A stretch of DNA of 64,000 bases from Rhizobiales bacterium GAS188 (GCA_900104855.1 FNSS01000001.1:6829001-6893000), one strand, 5' to 3'; shown: positions 51,696 through 60,059, numbered from the stretch's first letter. The notes: generated by a model from the sequence alone, not told the origin. A program made the numbers and translations.

Positions 51696-52499
51696 ATGAA
51701 GGCTCTTGGAGCGCTTGATTTGGCTCCGGTGAAATCCACCCGCCCGTCCAAGATGACGGTCGCGGGCGCCACGAAATATTACCAGACGCGCAGCGGGCCG
51801 GTGCACGCGCTCGACAATGTCTCGCTGCATGTGCGGGAGGGCGAGTTCCTGTGCGTCCTGGGGCCGTCCGGGTGCGGCAAGTCCACGCTTCTTTGGTCCA
51901 TGGCCGGGCTGCATGGATTGAGCGCGGGCGAGATCAGGCTCGACGCCGACAGGATCATCCGCCCGCACCCGCAGATCGCGATGATCTTTCAAGACGCAAA
52001 CCTTCTGCCGTGGCGCAACCTGGAGCGCAACATCGCGCTTCCCTTCGAGCTGAAGCGCATTGCGCCGGATCGGGAGCGTATCGACGCCCTGCTGGAACGC
52101 GTCGGCCTCACAGGCTTCGAAAGCAAATTTCCTCGCGAGCTGTCGGGAGGCATGCAGCAACGCGCCTCGATCGTCCGGAGCCTCGCCGTCAATCCTTCGG
52201 TTCTCTTGATGGACGAGCCCTTTGGTGCTCTGGATGCCTTCACGCGCGATGAGATGAACCTGCTCATCGAGGAGATATGGATGGAGACGGGCAAGACGGT
52301 CGTTTTCGTCACCCATTCCATCATCGAAGCGGTATTTCTGGCCGACCGTATCGTCGTGATGTCGGCCCGGCCCGGAAGAGTGGCCCGGATCGTCGATATC
52401 GACCTGCCTCGCCCTCGACCAATCGAGATACAGTCGACGCAAGATTTCATCACGCGCGTCAACGAGATCAAGAAGATGATCGATCATCGCCGCGCCTGA
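51696..52499 (+). CDS. ABC importer ATPase (nitrate/sulfonate/taurine type)
   Basis: A 267-residue ATPase. Walker A is GPSGCGKSTLLW (about residue 55), Q-loop IFQDANLLPWRNL, ABC signature LSGGMQQRASIVRSL (about 148), Walker B VLLMDEPFGALD (about 168), H-loop VFVTHSIIEAVFLADR. The DANLLPWR Q-loop is characteristic of the SsuB/TauB/NrtD group. ATG 51696 lacks an obvious RBS; an in-frame ATG at 51753 (MTVAGATKYY) is possible. First gene of a six-gene operon of importer and catabolic genes. Confidence 0.9.
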   Translation: MKALGALDLAPVKSTRPSKMTVAGATKYYQTRSGPVHALDNVSLHVREGEFLCVLGPSGCGKSTLLWSMAGLHGLSAGEIRLDADRIIRPHPQIAMIFQDANLLPWRNLERNIALPFELKRIAPDRERIDALLERVGLTGFESKFPRELSGGMQQRASIVRSLAVNPSVLLMDEPFGALDAFTRDEMNLLIEEIWMETGKTVVFVTHSIIEAVFLADRIVVMSARPGRVARIVDIDLPRPRPIEIQSTQDFITRVNEIKKMIDHRRA

Positions 52500-52539
52500 G
52501 TGAGGCATTCTTCGGCGCGGCGGAGAAGGATGGTATCGA

Positions 52540-53406
52540 GTGGATAGTCAGCTTCGAGATCAGATCCCGAGCTTCACCGGCAAGATCGCGACCGGCAAGA
52601 CGGCCGGCGATGGGAGCGTCGGCCTCGCGGGCGGTCTGGCCTCGCTGACCCCCGGCGGCGGGCGTAGCGCTTACGAGGCTCTCATCATCGCATTGGTCGC
52701 GGTCATCATCATTGGCGGCGCCGAGATCTTGCTGCGCGTCTTCGCGGTGCCTCAATATATCTTGCCGACGCCGAGCCAGATCGGCACGGCGCTCTTCACC
52801 GAATGGCGTTTCATCTGGCCGCATCTCGTGACGACGCTCTGCGAGCTGCTCATCGGCTTTGCCATCGGGGCGGCGCTCGGCTTCGTGCTGGCGGCGGTCA
52901 TCACGCAATTCCCCTTCGCCGAAAAGATCGTGACCCCTTATGTCCTGCTGCTCGTGACCACCCCGATGCTGGCCCTGGTGCCGCTGCTCATCTTGCGCTT
53001 CGGTTTCGGCTGGGAGCCGCGCATCATCGCGGTCGCCCTGGCGAGCGGCCCCATGGTGATGATCAATTCAGCCACCGGCTTTCGCCGCGTCGATCTCGCG
53101 AAGATTGCGCTCGCCCGCTCCTTTGGTGCCTCGACGCTGCAGATCTTCACCAAGATCCGCATCCCGATGGCCATGCCCATGATCATCGTCGGCCTGATGG
53201 TCGGCTCGATCTTCGGCCTTCTGACCGCGGTCGGCGCAGAAATGGTGGGCGGCGCCGAGGGGCTCGGCAACCGGCTCACCTATTACTCGTCCATGATCCG
53301 CATGCCGCAGTTTTTCGCGGTGATTACGCTTCTCGCGGTCATCGGCATCACGATCTACGTGCTGTTCTACTGGGTCGGAAAGAAATGGGCCAGCTGGGAA
53401 GCCTGA
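52540..53406 (+). CDS. ABC importer permease (SsuC/TauC type)
   Basis: A 288-residue inner-membrane permease starting at GTG 52540 (AAGGA about 9 nt upstream). Six hydrophobic helices; family motifs YILPTPSQIGTALF (about residue 72) and the EAA-type loop DLAKIALARSFGASTLQIFTKIRIPMAMP (about 187). It belongs with the upstream ATPase and downstream binding protein. A hydrophilic N-terminal tail of ~40 residues, Gly/Thr-rich, precedes the first helix. Confidence 0.91.
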   Translation: MDSQLRDQIPSFTGKIATGKTAGDGSVGLAGGLASLTPGGGRSAYEALIIALVAVIIIGGAEILLRVFAVPQYILPTPSQIGTALFTEWRFIWPHLVTTLCELLIGFAIGAALGFVLAAVITQFPFAEKIVTPYVLLLVTTPMLALVPLLILRFGFGWEPRIIAVALASGPMVMINSATGFRRVDLAKIALARSFGASTLQIFTKIRIPMAMPMIIVGLMVGSIFGLLTAVGAEMVGGAEGLGNRLTYYSSMIRMPQFFAVITLLAVIGITIYVLFYWVGKKWASWEA

Positions 53407-53448
53407 CGACCTGAATGATAAGCGACCCAGCAAACAAGGGAGACGACG

Positions 53449-54582
53449 ATGACCGACGTTGCGAGGGGCCTTCCCATCATGGGTCGCCGGCGGCTTTTGC
53501 AGCTGACCGCCGCTGGTGTTTCGATGTCCGCCTTTGGCCTCGGCACGCGTGGAGCAGGCGCGGCGGACCGGGCGATTCGCTGGGTATCGCCGCGCGGCAC
53601 GCTCGAGGTCGTCGACGATTTCGCCTATTGGGTGGCGAAGAAATACGGATATTTCGGCGACCTCGCGACGGATATCCAGGCAGGCCCACTCGACGCCACC
53701 GCGACCGTGAAGCTGGTCGACCAGAAGCAGTCGGATTTCGGCTATCCCTCGCCGGGGATATTCTCGCTTGGGCTCAATCAGGGCATGGATCTGGTGTCGG
53801 TCTTCCATGTGATGGCGTCCGACGTCTTCGATTTTGCCTTCCAGAAGGGCAAGGCCCCGGCCGACCTGACGGGGCTCAAGGGCAAGACCATTCTTCTGGG
53901 AAGCGCCGGCTGGCAGGCGATCACCGATCCGATGCTGGCGGCCGCCGGCGTCGACATCAAATCGGTCAAATATATCGAGGCCGGCAATGGCTGGGCCCAG
54001 TCGCTCGCTCAAGGCCAGGGCGATGCCGCTCTCTCCTGGGAAGGTCTGCGCGCGCAATGGCGCGGGCAGGGGCTCAATTTCGACTATCTGCTCGGCAAGC
54101 GCGCTTCGAAGTTCCCGGCCAACAGCTATGTGGCGCGCAAATCCGACCTGGCCGACCCCGCCAAAGTCGCCCTCTACGGCAAGTATCTGCGCGGCTGGGC
54201 GATGGGAATGGAGTTCGGGCTGCGAAATCCGCGCGCGGCCACGCAGATCACCGTGGAGCAGTTCCCGGGACTGGTCTCGCAGATGAATCCGAGCGTCGCC
54301 ACCGAGTCGCTCATGCAGGAGCTTCAGCTCATGCGCGGGCGGTGGGACGAGCGCAAGGCCTGGGGCTTCCACATCATGGACAGCTGGCAGAGCTATTTCG
54401 ACTCGATCGCCGCCATCGGTCAGGTCTCCAAGACCTTCAAGGCCTCGGACGTCGTGACGAACCAGCTCATCGCTCCCGCGAACGCCTTCGACGCCGCGAA
54501 GGTGAAGGCCGACGCGGAGGGGTTCAAGCTGTCGGGTGAATATGCGGCGGTCGACGTCGCGGCCATCGAGGCGGCCCTTTGA
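53449..54582 (+). CDS. Tat-exported ABC solute-binding protein (NMT1/TauA-like)
   Basis: A 377-residue periplasmic receptor. The leader has GRRRLLQLTAAGVSMSAFGLG, a Tat-type motif with late cleavage near GAGAAD. The body follows the NMT1/SsuA pattern: WVSPRGTLEVVDDFAYWVAKKYGYF, then DATATVKLVDQKQSDFGYPSPG, LKGKTILLGSAGW and a C-terminal region with W-x2-R-K-A-W. Related receptors bind aliphatic sulfonates, pyrimidine precursors or nitrate; here the downstream sugar/polyol-type oxidoreductases point to a different, unknown ligand. It is 42 bp after the permease gene. Confidence 0.9.
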   Translation: MTDVARGLPIMGRRRLLQLTAAGVSMSAFGLGTRGAGAADRAIRWVSPRGTLEVVDDFAYWVAKKYGYFGDLATDIQAGPLDATATVKLVDQKQSDFGYPSPGIFSLGLNQGMDLVSVFHVMASDVFDFAFQKGKAPADLTGLKGKTILLGSAGWQAITDPMLAAAGVDIKSVKYIEAGNGWAQSLAQGQGDAALSWEGLRAQWRGQGLNFDYLLGKRASKFPANSYVARKSDLADPAKVALYGKYLRGWAMGMEFGLRNPRAATQITVEQFPGLVSQMNPSVATESLMQELQLMRGRWDERKAWGFHIMDSWQSYFDSIAAIGQVSKTFKASDVVTNQLIAPANAFDAAKVKADAEGFKLSGEYAAVDVAAIEAAL

Positions 54583-54589
54583 TCGACGC

Positions 54590-55786
54590 ATGAGCTACAA
54601 AGCCATCTACGCCTATCCCTGGGATCTCGCCGAGGAGGGCGTGGCGAGTGTGGCCGAGCAATTTCGTGGCTTGGGCCTGGATACGGTCACGGTCGCAGGC
54701 AGCTATCACGCGGGGAAATTCCTGCGCCCTCACGGCAAGCGCGGGAAGGTCTATTTCCCGCAGGACGGCACGGTCTATTTCCGCCCGACCGCCTCGCGCT
54801 ATGGCGCCATCAAACCCGTCGGCAATTCGATGCTCGGCGAAGTCGACGTCATCGACGAGCTGACCCATGTCGAGGGCATCGCGACCAATGTCTGGCTGGT
54901 CCTTCTCCACAATACCCGCCTCGGCATGGCCCATCCGGAAGCGACCGTGCGCAATGCCTTCGGCGACCGGTATATTTACAATCTCTGCCCCTCCGCGAGC
55001 GAGGCGCGCGCCTATGCGGTGGGGCTCGCGGCCGATGTCACGCATGGCTACGCGGTCTCGGGGGTCTCGCTGGAAACGCCTGGGTTCATGCCCTTTGCGC
55101 ACGGATATCATCACGAATTCGCAATGCTGCGCCAGAATCGCTGGCTGACCAGCCAGTTGGGGCTCTGCTTTTGCGAGCATTGCCTTCGCGGCGCGAAATC
55201 AGCCGGCATCGAGGCTGCACGGCTCAGCGCACAGATTGCCGGGGAGGTGAACGCCTATCTCGACAGCGACGTCGAGTTCCCCGACGACATGGCCGAGGCG
55301 TTCTGGATGGCCGATACGCGGAGCGACGGCGAGCTGAAGGCGTTCCTGGATTGGCGCTGCGGTGTCGTCACGTCGCTCCTCGCCGAAATCCGCGCGGCCG
55401 TGCGGCCCGGCGCGACGGTCGCGGTGATCCCGTCGGTGGCTCGTCCGACGGCGGGCGCCTGGTATGAGGGCAGCGACCTCAAGGCAGTGGTGGCGACGGC
55501 GGGCATTCTCGAGGTCTGCTTGTATGAGCGAGGCGTCGAGCGGATCAGATCGGACATCTTCGATATCAAGCGGCGACTGAAGGGTGCAGGCAGGATTCGC
55601 GGTATCCTGCGCCCCGGACATCCCGACCTCGATAGCAAGGATGCCCTCGTCGCGGCCACATCCGCCCTTGCGGCGGAGGGGATCGATGAGGTCGCCTTTT
55701 ACAATTACGGCCATTTGCGAGCGGCGAATATACGCTGGATCGAAGATGCGCTGATGGCCATGAAGCATATGGCGATGAAGGATTAG
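54590..55786 (+). CDS. Protein of unknown function, possibly a TIM-barrel glycoside-hydrolase-like enzyme
   Basis: A 398-residue cytoplasmic protein (no signal peptide) that I do not recognise with certainty. It begins SYKAIYAYPWDLAEEGVASV, suggesting the first strand and helix of a (beta/alpha)8 barrel. Later strands look like NVWLVLLHNTRLG, GVSLETPGF, and AVIPSVARP. A GLCFCEHC segment (about residue 190) could bind metal. Glycoside-hydrolase-like barrels with this feel exist, but no catalytic pair was assigned. It starts 7 bp after the binding-protein stop and ends 3 bp before an SDR, so it is certainly part of the importer/catabolic operon and probably acts on the imported compound. Confidence 0.6.
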   Translation: MSYKAIYAYPWDLAEEGVASVAEQFRGLGLDTVTVAGSYHAGKFLRPHGKRGKVYFPQDGTVYFRPTASRYGAIKPVGNSMLGEVDVIDELTHVEGIATNVWLVLLHNTRLGMAHPEATVRNAFGDRYIYNLCPSASEARAYAVGLAADVTHGYAVSGVSLETPGFMPFAHGYHHEFAMLRQNRWLTSQLGLCFCEHCLRGAKSAGIEAARLSAQIAGEVNAYLDSDVEFPDDMAEAFWMADTRSDGELKAFLDWRCGVVTSLLAEIRAAVRPGATVAVIPSVARPTAGAWYEGSDLKAVVATAGILEVCLYERGVERIRSDIFDIKRRLKGAGRIRGILRPGHPDLDSKDALVAATSALAAEGIDEVAFYNYGHLRAANIRWIEDALMAMKHMAMKD

Positions 55787-55789
55787 GCG

Positions 55790-56575
55790 ATGATGTTTGC
55801 AGGCAAGGTGATCGCCGTCACGGGCGCGGCCGGCGGCATCGGGCAGGCGCTTTGCCGGTTCTTCGGCAATGAGGGCGCGTCGATCGTGGCGCTGGACAGG
55901 AGCCCCGGCGTCGAAGCCCTCATCGGCGAATTGCAGGCCGATGGCATCACGGCAGCTGCAGCCATCGTCGATATCGGGGACGCGACCGCTGTCGCTGCGG
56001 CCTTTGCCGCCCTGACCGCAACGTTGGGCGACGTCGACGTCCTCGTCAACAATGCCGGCTTTTCGGACCATTTGACCTTCGAGGGAACCTCTCCTGACGG
56101 CTGGCGCGACGACGTGAACGGCAACCTCAATGGCGCGTTCAACTGCGTGCACGCGGTCTTGCCCGGAATGCGGGCGAAGCGTGGAGGCTCGATCGTGAAT
56201 ATCGGCTCGGTGAACGGTCTCTCCGCCCTGGGTGACCCCGCCTATAGTGCGGCCAAGGCCGGCATGATCTCGATGACGCGCTCGCTGGCGCTCGAATATG
56301 GGCGCTACGGCATTCGCGCCAATATCGTGCTGCCCGGCACCGTGCGCACGCCGCTCTGGGAAGCGCGCGCCGCCAAGGATCCGACCGTTCTTTCGAGGCT
56401 GGTGCGCTGGTATCCGCTTGGCCGCATCGTCGAACCGGTGGATGTGGCGAGGGTCGTCGGTTTTCTGGCCTCGGACGCTGCCGCCGCGATCACCGGCGCC
56501 GCGCTGCCGGTCGATTGCGGCTTGAGCGCGGGCAATCTGGTGATGGCGCGCGAGCTGACGCTCCAGGAATTGTGA
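55790..56575 (+). CDS. Short-chain dehydrogenase/reductase
   Basis: A 261-residue classical SDR. Cofactor motif VTGAAGGIG (about residues 10-18), VLVNNAG (about 84), catalytic Ser in IVNIGSVNG (about 137), YSAAKAG Tyr/Lys (about 152-156), and C-terminal ITGAALPVDCGLSAG. Likely oxidises a hydroxyl of the compound brought in by the ABC importer, given its place in the operon. It is separated from the preceding gene by 3 bp. Confidence 0.92.
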   Translation: MMFAGKVIAVTGAAGGIGQALCRFFGNEGASIVALDRSPGVEALIGELQADGITAAAAIVDIGDATAVAAAFAALTATLGDVDVLVNNAGFSDHLTFEGTSPDGWRDDVNGNLNGAFNCVHAVLPGMRAKRGGSIVNIGSVNGLSALGDPAYSAAKAGMISMTRSLALEYGRYGIRANIVLPGTVRTPLWEARAAKDPTVLSRLVRWYPLGRIVEPVDVARVVGFLASDAAAAITGAALPVDCGLSAGNLVMARELTLQEL

Positions 56576-56649
56576 ATCCCGGGGCCTGGGTAGGGGCCCG
56601 AGAAGCGAGATCGGGCGCTGAAGGCGCGGCTGACAAGAGGGAGGTCGAG

Positions 56650-57690
56650 ATGGCAAAACGGGTCTTGGTTGTGGGGCTCGGCAATATGGGCATGAGCCAC
56701 GCGCTCGCCTATACCCGCATCGACGGCTATCAGGTGGTCGGGGTGTGCGAGCGGCGGATCGCCGACCGAAAGCTGCCCGAGGCTCTCGCCGGCGTCGAGC
56801 GCTTTGCCAAATTCGAAGATGCATTGGCCAAGCTCAGGCCCGATGTCGTCTCGATCAATACCCTGCCCGACACGCATGCCGATTTCGCCATCAAGGCGAT
56901 GCAGGCCGGCGCCCATGTCTTCGTCGAGAAGCCGATGGCGCTCACGGTGGCGGATGCCGAGGAGGTGGTGGCGACCGCAAAGCGCACCGGCAGGAAGCTG
57001 ATGATCGGCTACATCCTGCGGCAGCATCCGAGCTGGATCAAGTTCATCGAGATCGCGCGCGAGCTCGGCACCCCCTTGGTGTTCCGCATGAACCTCAACC
57101 AGCAATCAAACGGCCAGACTTGGGACTGGCACAAGCGGTTGATGGACACGTTTCCGCCCATCGTCGATTGCGGCGTCCATTATGTCGACGTGATGTGCCA
57201 GATGACCTCGGCCAAACCGGTCCGGGTGCATGCCATGGGCGCCAAGCTGACCGATGAGGTGCCTGTGAACAATTACGGGGCGCTGCAGGTCATGTTCGAG
57301 GACGGCTCGGTCGGCTGGTACGAGGCCGGGTGGGGGCCGATGATGAGCGAGACGGCGTTCTTCGTCAAAGACGTGATCGGCCCGAAAGGCTCGGTCTCGA
57401 TCGTCATGGCCGAGATGGATGCGAAGGTCCGGTCCGACGACATCAATGCCCATACCAAGACCAACCAGATCCTGCGGCACTACACCGACATGTCGAAGCC
57501 CGACGAGCGCATCGACATGACCGACGAGCCCGATCATGACGCGCTGTGCGAGCGCGAGCAGCTTTATCTGCTGAAGGCGATCGATGAGGATCTGGACCTG
57601 AACGAGCATATGGCGGATGGCGTGAAGAGCCTCAAGATCGTGCTCGCGGCGGATGAATCGATCCACAGCCACCAGGTCGTGACGCTTTAG
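56650..57690 (+). CDS. Gfo/Idh/MocA-family oxidoreductase
   Basis: A 346-residue NAD(P)-dependent dehydrogenase. N-terminal Rossmann motif GLGNMGMSHALAY (about residues 9-21), the family's FVEKPMALTVADAEE (about 95, EKP catalytic region), GYILRQHPS, and VDCGVHYVDVMCQM with the active-site D-x3-H (about 175). The family oxidises sugars, inositols and related polyols. AGGGAGG precedes the ATG at 56650. Last gene of the operon; with the SDR it suggests a carbohydrate or cyclitol pathway. Confidence 0.92.
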   Translation: MAKRVLVVGLGNMGMSHALAYTRIDGYQVVGVCERRIADRKLPEALAGVERFAKFEDALAKLRPDVVSINTLPDTHADFAIKAMQAGAHVFVEKPMALTVADAEEVVATAKRTGRKLMIGYILRQHPSWIKFIEIARELGTPLVFRMNLNQQSNGQTWDWHKRLMDTFPPIVDCGVHYVDVMCQMTSAKPVRVHAMGAKLTDEVPVNNYGALQVMFEDGSVGWYEAGWGPMMSETAFFVKDVIGPKGSVSIVMAEMDAKVRSDDINAHTKTNQILRHYTDMSKPDERIDMTDEPDHDALCEREQLYLLKAIDEDLDLNEHMADGVKSLKIVLAADESIHSHQVVTL

Positions 57691-57702
57691 CCGGCGCTTG
57701 AG

Positions 57703-57729
57703 AATTACGGTGACAGGCCGCTATTTCCC
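57703..57729 (+). repeat. Family-2 REP-like end upstream of the RAYT gene
   Basis: AATTACGGTGAC, a short spacer and CTATTTCCC, 29 bp before the RAYT start. The inverted right end of the element at 59615-59680 reads AATTTCGGTGAC ... CTATTTCCC. The RAYT stop region (58439-58460) contains the partial inverted match GGAAATAGGCAG. Confidence 0.7.
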
Positions 57730-57757
57730 CAATTCGATTTTCATGCCATGATGGCGC

Positions 57758-58450
57758 ATGGCTCGGATTGCCCGCATCGTCGTCCCCGGTCTGCCGCATC
57801 ACGTCACGCAGCGCGGCGATGGAGGCGAGCGCGTCTTCTTCGAGCCCGGCGATTACGAGCTCTATCGCGATCTTCTCGCGGCTGCCTGCCACAAGGCGAA
57901 GGTGGCGGTGTGGGCCTATTGCCTGATGCCGAACCATGTGCATCTCATCCTGGTGCCGGCGGATGCGACCGGCCTTGCGCGTGCGCTCGGCGACACGCAT
58001 CGGCGCTATACGGGCTTCGTCAATGTGCGCGCCCGCCGGACCGGGCGCCTGTTCCAGGGGCGCTTCAGCTCGGTGGTGATGGACGAGGGCCATCTCTTCG
58101 CCGCTGCCCGCTATGTGTCGCAGAACCCGATGCGGGCGCGCCTCGTGCGGCGCGCCAGGGACTGGGCCTGGTCGAGCGTCAGGGCCCATCTCAAGGGCGC
58201 CGATGACGGTCTGGTGAGCGTGCGGCCGCTGCTCGAGCGGGTAGGGCGCTTTGGCGATCTTCTCGCGAGCCGGGGCGAGGACGACGCGTTCGCGGCGTTG
58301 CGCGCCGCCGAAGGGATCGGCCGCCCGGTCGGCACTCCGGCCTTCCTCAAGCGGCTTTCGCGAAAGCTCGGCCGCAACATCGAGCCGCGCAAGCGGGGCC
58401 GCAAGCCGAAAGCCGCAGTGGCGGAACGCACGGCGATAAAGCGGAAATAG
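57758..58450 (+). CDS. REP-associated tyrosine transposase (RAYT, Y1 HUH family)
   Basis: A 230-residue single-strand HUH transposase of the IS200/REP type. ARIVVPGLPHHVTQRG opens the domain. The metal-binding H-x-H is in CLMPNHVHLIL (H60, H62), and the catalytic Tyr is Y119 in ARYVSQNPMRARLV. The C-terminal ~50 residues are basic (RKLGRNIEPRKRGRKPK), as in RAYTs that bind REP hairpins. RAYTs are usually single-copy and move or maintain REP sequences in trans. The gene is flanked by family-2 REP-like ends and lies just before the CHAT gene. Confidence 0.93.
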   Translation: MARIARIVVPGLPHHVTQRGDGGERVFFEPGDYELYRDLLAAACHKAKVAVWAYCLMPNHVHLILVPADATGLARALGDTHRRYTGFVNVRARRTGRLFQGRFSSVVMDEGHLFAAARYVSQNPMRARLVRRARDWAWSSVRAHLKGADDGLVSVRPLLERVGRFGDLLASRGEDDAFAALRAAEGIGRPVGTPAFLKRLSRKLGRNIEPRKRGRKPKAAVAERTAIKRK

Positions 58451-58528
58451 GCAGCCCGCGGGAATTTCCAAATGGCGTGAGACGGTTGGGGGCTAAGCGC
58501 CATCGATCAACGAGCATTGGGGAATTCG

Positions 58529-59599
58529 ATGAAGGTATTATACATCGCATCAAAACCGGATCAGGCCGTCACGCTTCGCCTGGAGCAGGAAATCACGGAA
58601 TTACAACGCAATGTCGTCTCGAATACGGGCGATGCCGTCGAGTTCAGCTTCCTGCCAAGCCTGCCGTTCGAGGACCTTCCCACGCAGATTTCCAAGCACA
58701 AACCCGATATCGTCCATATTTCGGCTCACGGCGACGATGACTGTCTCGCCATGGCGCACGAAGGCGGGCAGTTCGTGCCTCTGACGGCCGAAATGCTGAG
58801 TGCATTCCTCGATGTCGAGCCGCCGCCTCGATTGGTCTACCTCAACGCGTGCAATTCGGCTTCCATCGCTTCTGAGCTCAGCAAACGTGTTGCGATGGCG
58901 ATCGGCACCACGACGCCCATCACAAATCTTGCTGCCAGAAAGGCGGCTGTGACCTTCTACACACGCCTGCTCGAGGGGAAGTCGGTCCAGAGCGCATTTG
59001 ATACCGGCCACATGATCATGAAAGGCCTGAATAGCATGAAAGGCCTGAATAGCATGGCGGTTTCGTCAGAGCTTTTCGCGCGTCGCGGTTGCCATCCTGA
59101 TCGGGAAGTGCTCCATACCACTACTCGTGTCATAGCTCGCTTCGCGGAGGACAAGGCCCAACCCGCGGATGGTACCAATTACGATATCGAGCTGGGTTTG
59201 ATCGGCGCTCCTCGCAATACAAGCCAAGTCGTATTCTTTACAGACGACGAGGCATTTATTAAGGACAAAGCTCAATTGGAGCGCGATCTCTGTACTGTGA
59301 TCCGCGGCACTGTCGTTCGCGGCGAGATATGGGAAGAAGATGGTTGGACCAGTTATGGAGATTTTCGTGTGTTTGTATGCGGGGTAACAGCTGGCGGCGA
59401 ACACTATTCCGCGGCTGGCTCGCTCTGCGGCGGGTTGGAGACCTACTACATTGCGAAACATGACGTCTCTTCTGCGGACGCACTGCCGAACAAGCTACGG
59501 CGCGCAATCGCGCATCTCCGCTCGGAAGATGGCTCGTCGATTTCTCCCGTCGCCGACGGTGTCACGAAGATAACGTCGCGCAAAGGCAGAAGAAAGTGA
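58529..59599 (+). CDS. CHAT-domain caspase-like protease with unrecognised C-terminal domain
   Basis: A 356-residue protein. The N-terminal CHAT domain (residues 1-175) has the His of VHISAHGDDD (H67) and the Cys of YLNACNSA (C108), both intact, and the typical end FYTRLLEGKSVQSAFDTGH. The C-terminal domain (about 195-356; IELGLIGAPRN, SYGDFRVFVCGVTAGGEHYSAAG) was not recognised. The ATG at 58529 has GGGGA upstream; a TTG at 58517 is less likely. Base composition from 59100 to 59460 is visibly lower in GC than neighbours, and a RAYT lies upstream, suggesting acquisition. An exact 18-bp tandem duplication (59018-59053) doubles MKGLNS at the domain junction. CHAT proteases act in bacterial programmed death or defence with partner sensors; none is adjacent. 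Confidence 0.83.
   Translation: MKVLYIASKPDQAVTLRLEQEITELQRNVVSNTGDAVEFSFLPSLPFEDLPTQISKHKPDIVHISAHGDDDCLAMAHEGGQFVPLTAEMLSAFLDVEPPPRLVYLNACNSASIASELSKRVAMAIGTTTPITNLAARKAAVTFYTRLLEGKSVQSAFDTGHMIMKGLNSMKGLNSMAVSSELFARRGCHPDREVLHTTTRVIARFAEDKAQPADGTNYDIELGLIGAPRNTSQVVFFTDDEAFIKDKAQLERDLCTVIRGTVVRGEIWEEDGWTSYGDFRVFVCGVTAGGEHYSAAGSLCGGLETYYIAKHDVSSADALPNKLRRAIAHLRSEDGSSISPVADGVTKITSRKGRRK
59018..59053. repeat. Exact 18-bp tandem duplication in the CHAT gene
   Basis: ATGAAAGGCCTGAATAGC occurs twice without a mismatch (59018-59035, 59036-59053), between the CHAT domain and the C-terminal domain. Perfect identity implies a recent event or slippage; it keeps the frame. Confidence 0.95.
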
Positions 59600-59614
59600 C
59601 CCTTCAAACCGGCG

Positions 59615-59680
59615 TTACGGTGACGTTGCAGGTTGCTGGGCGGCGGGCGATAAGGGAAATAGGTAGGCGTCACCGAAATT
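59615..59680. repeat. Family-2 REPIN-like element
   Basis: Left end TTACGGTGACG (59615-59625) and inverted right end TTTCGGTGACG (59667-59677) surround GGCGATAAGGGAAATAGG. The right half is closely similar to the sequences flanking the RAYT gene 1.2-1.9 kb away. It starts 15 bp after the CHAT stop codon. Confidence 0.72.
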
Positions 59681-59732
59681 CACCAAATCCTCGGATTGGG
59701 CTCGGGGCCGCGCGTGCCGGTCGAGCCAGTGC

Positions 59733-60059
59733 TCAAAAGCTCCACGGAATGAACAGGCAGCGGATAAGCGCATTCGGGCCGAAGCCGCCATTGTAGAATG
59801 CCCAGACCTGCCCGTCCTGGCTCGGATAGACGCGCTCAGGCACAACGAGCCCCTCGAGCCCGTCGATCCGGTAGCCGCCGACGACCCGGTGCACTTGGCC
59901 GACATCGAGCAGATGGGCCTCCTCCGGCCCGCAGCAGTACTTCTTGACCCATGCCGGCACGCGCGTGCCGTCGGCCCATTGGTCATGGGCGCAGGCTGCG
60001 TCGCAGGCCGCAATGGTGGCGAGGACGCGAAAGGCGAGACCAGCGAGGCGACGGCTCAT
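59733..60059 (-). CDS. Small exported protein with CCGP motif
   Basis: A 108-residue exported protein. Signal peptide to about residue 24 (MSRRLAGLAFRVLATIAACDAACA). The mature part DQWADGTRVPAWVKKYCCGPEEAHLLD has a Cys pair; later WAFYNGGFGPNALIRCLFIPWSF has a third Cys near the C-terminus. It resembles a conserved hypothetical family in Hyphomicrobiales, known to me only as uncharacterised. A GGGAG sequence precedes the ATG. Single gene convergent with the CHAT gene; function unknown. Confidence 0.75.
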   Translation of the reverse strand: MSRRLAGLAFRVLATIAACDAACAHDQWADGTRVPAWVKKYCCGPEEAHLLDVGQVHRVVGGYRIDGLEGLVVPERVYPSQDGQVWAFYNGGFGPNALIRCLFIPWSF

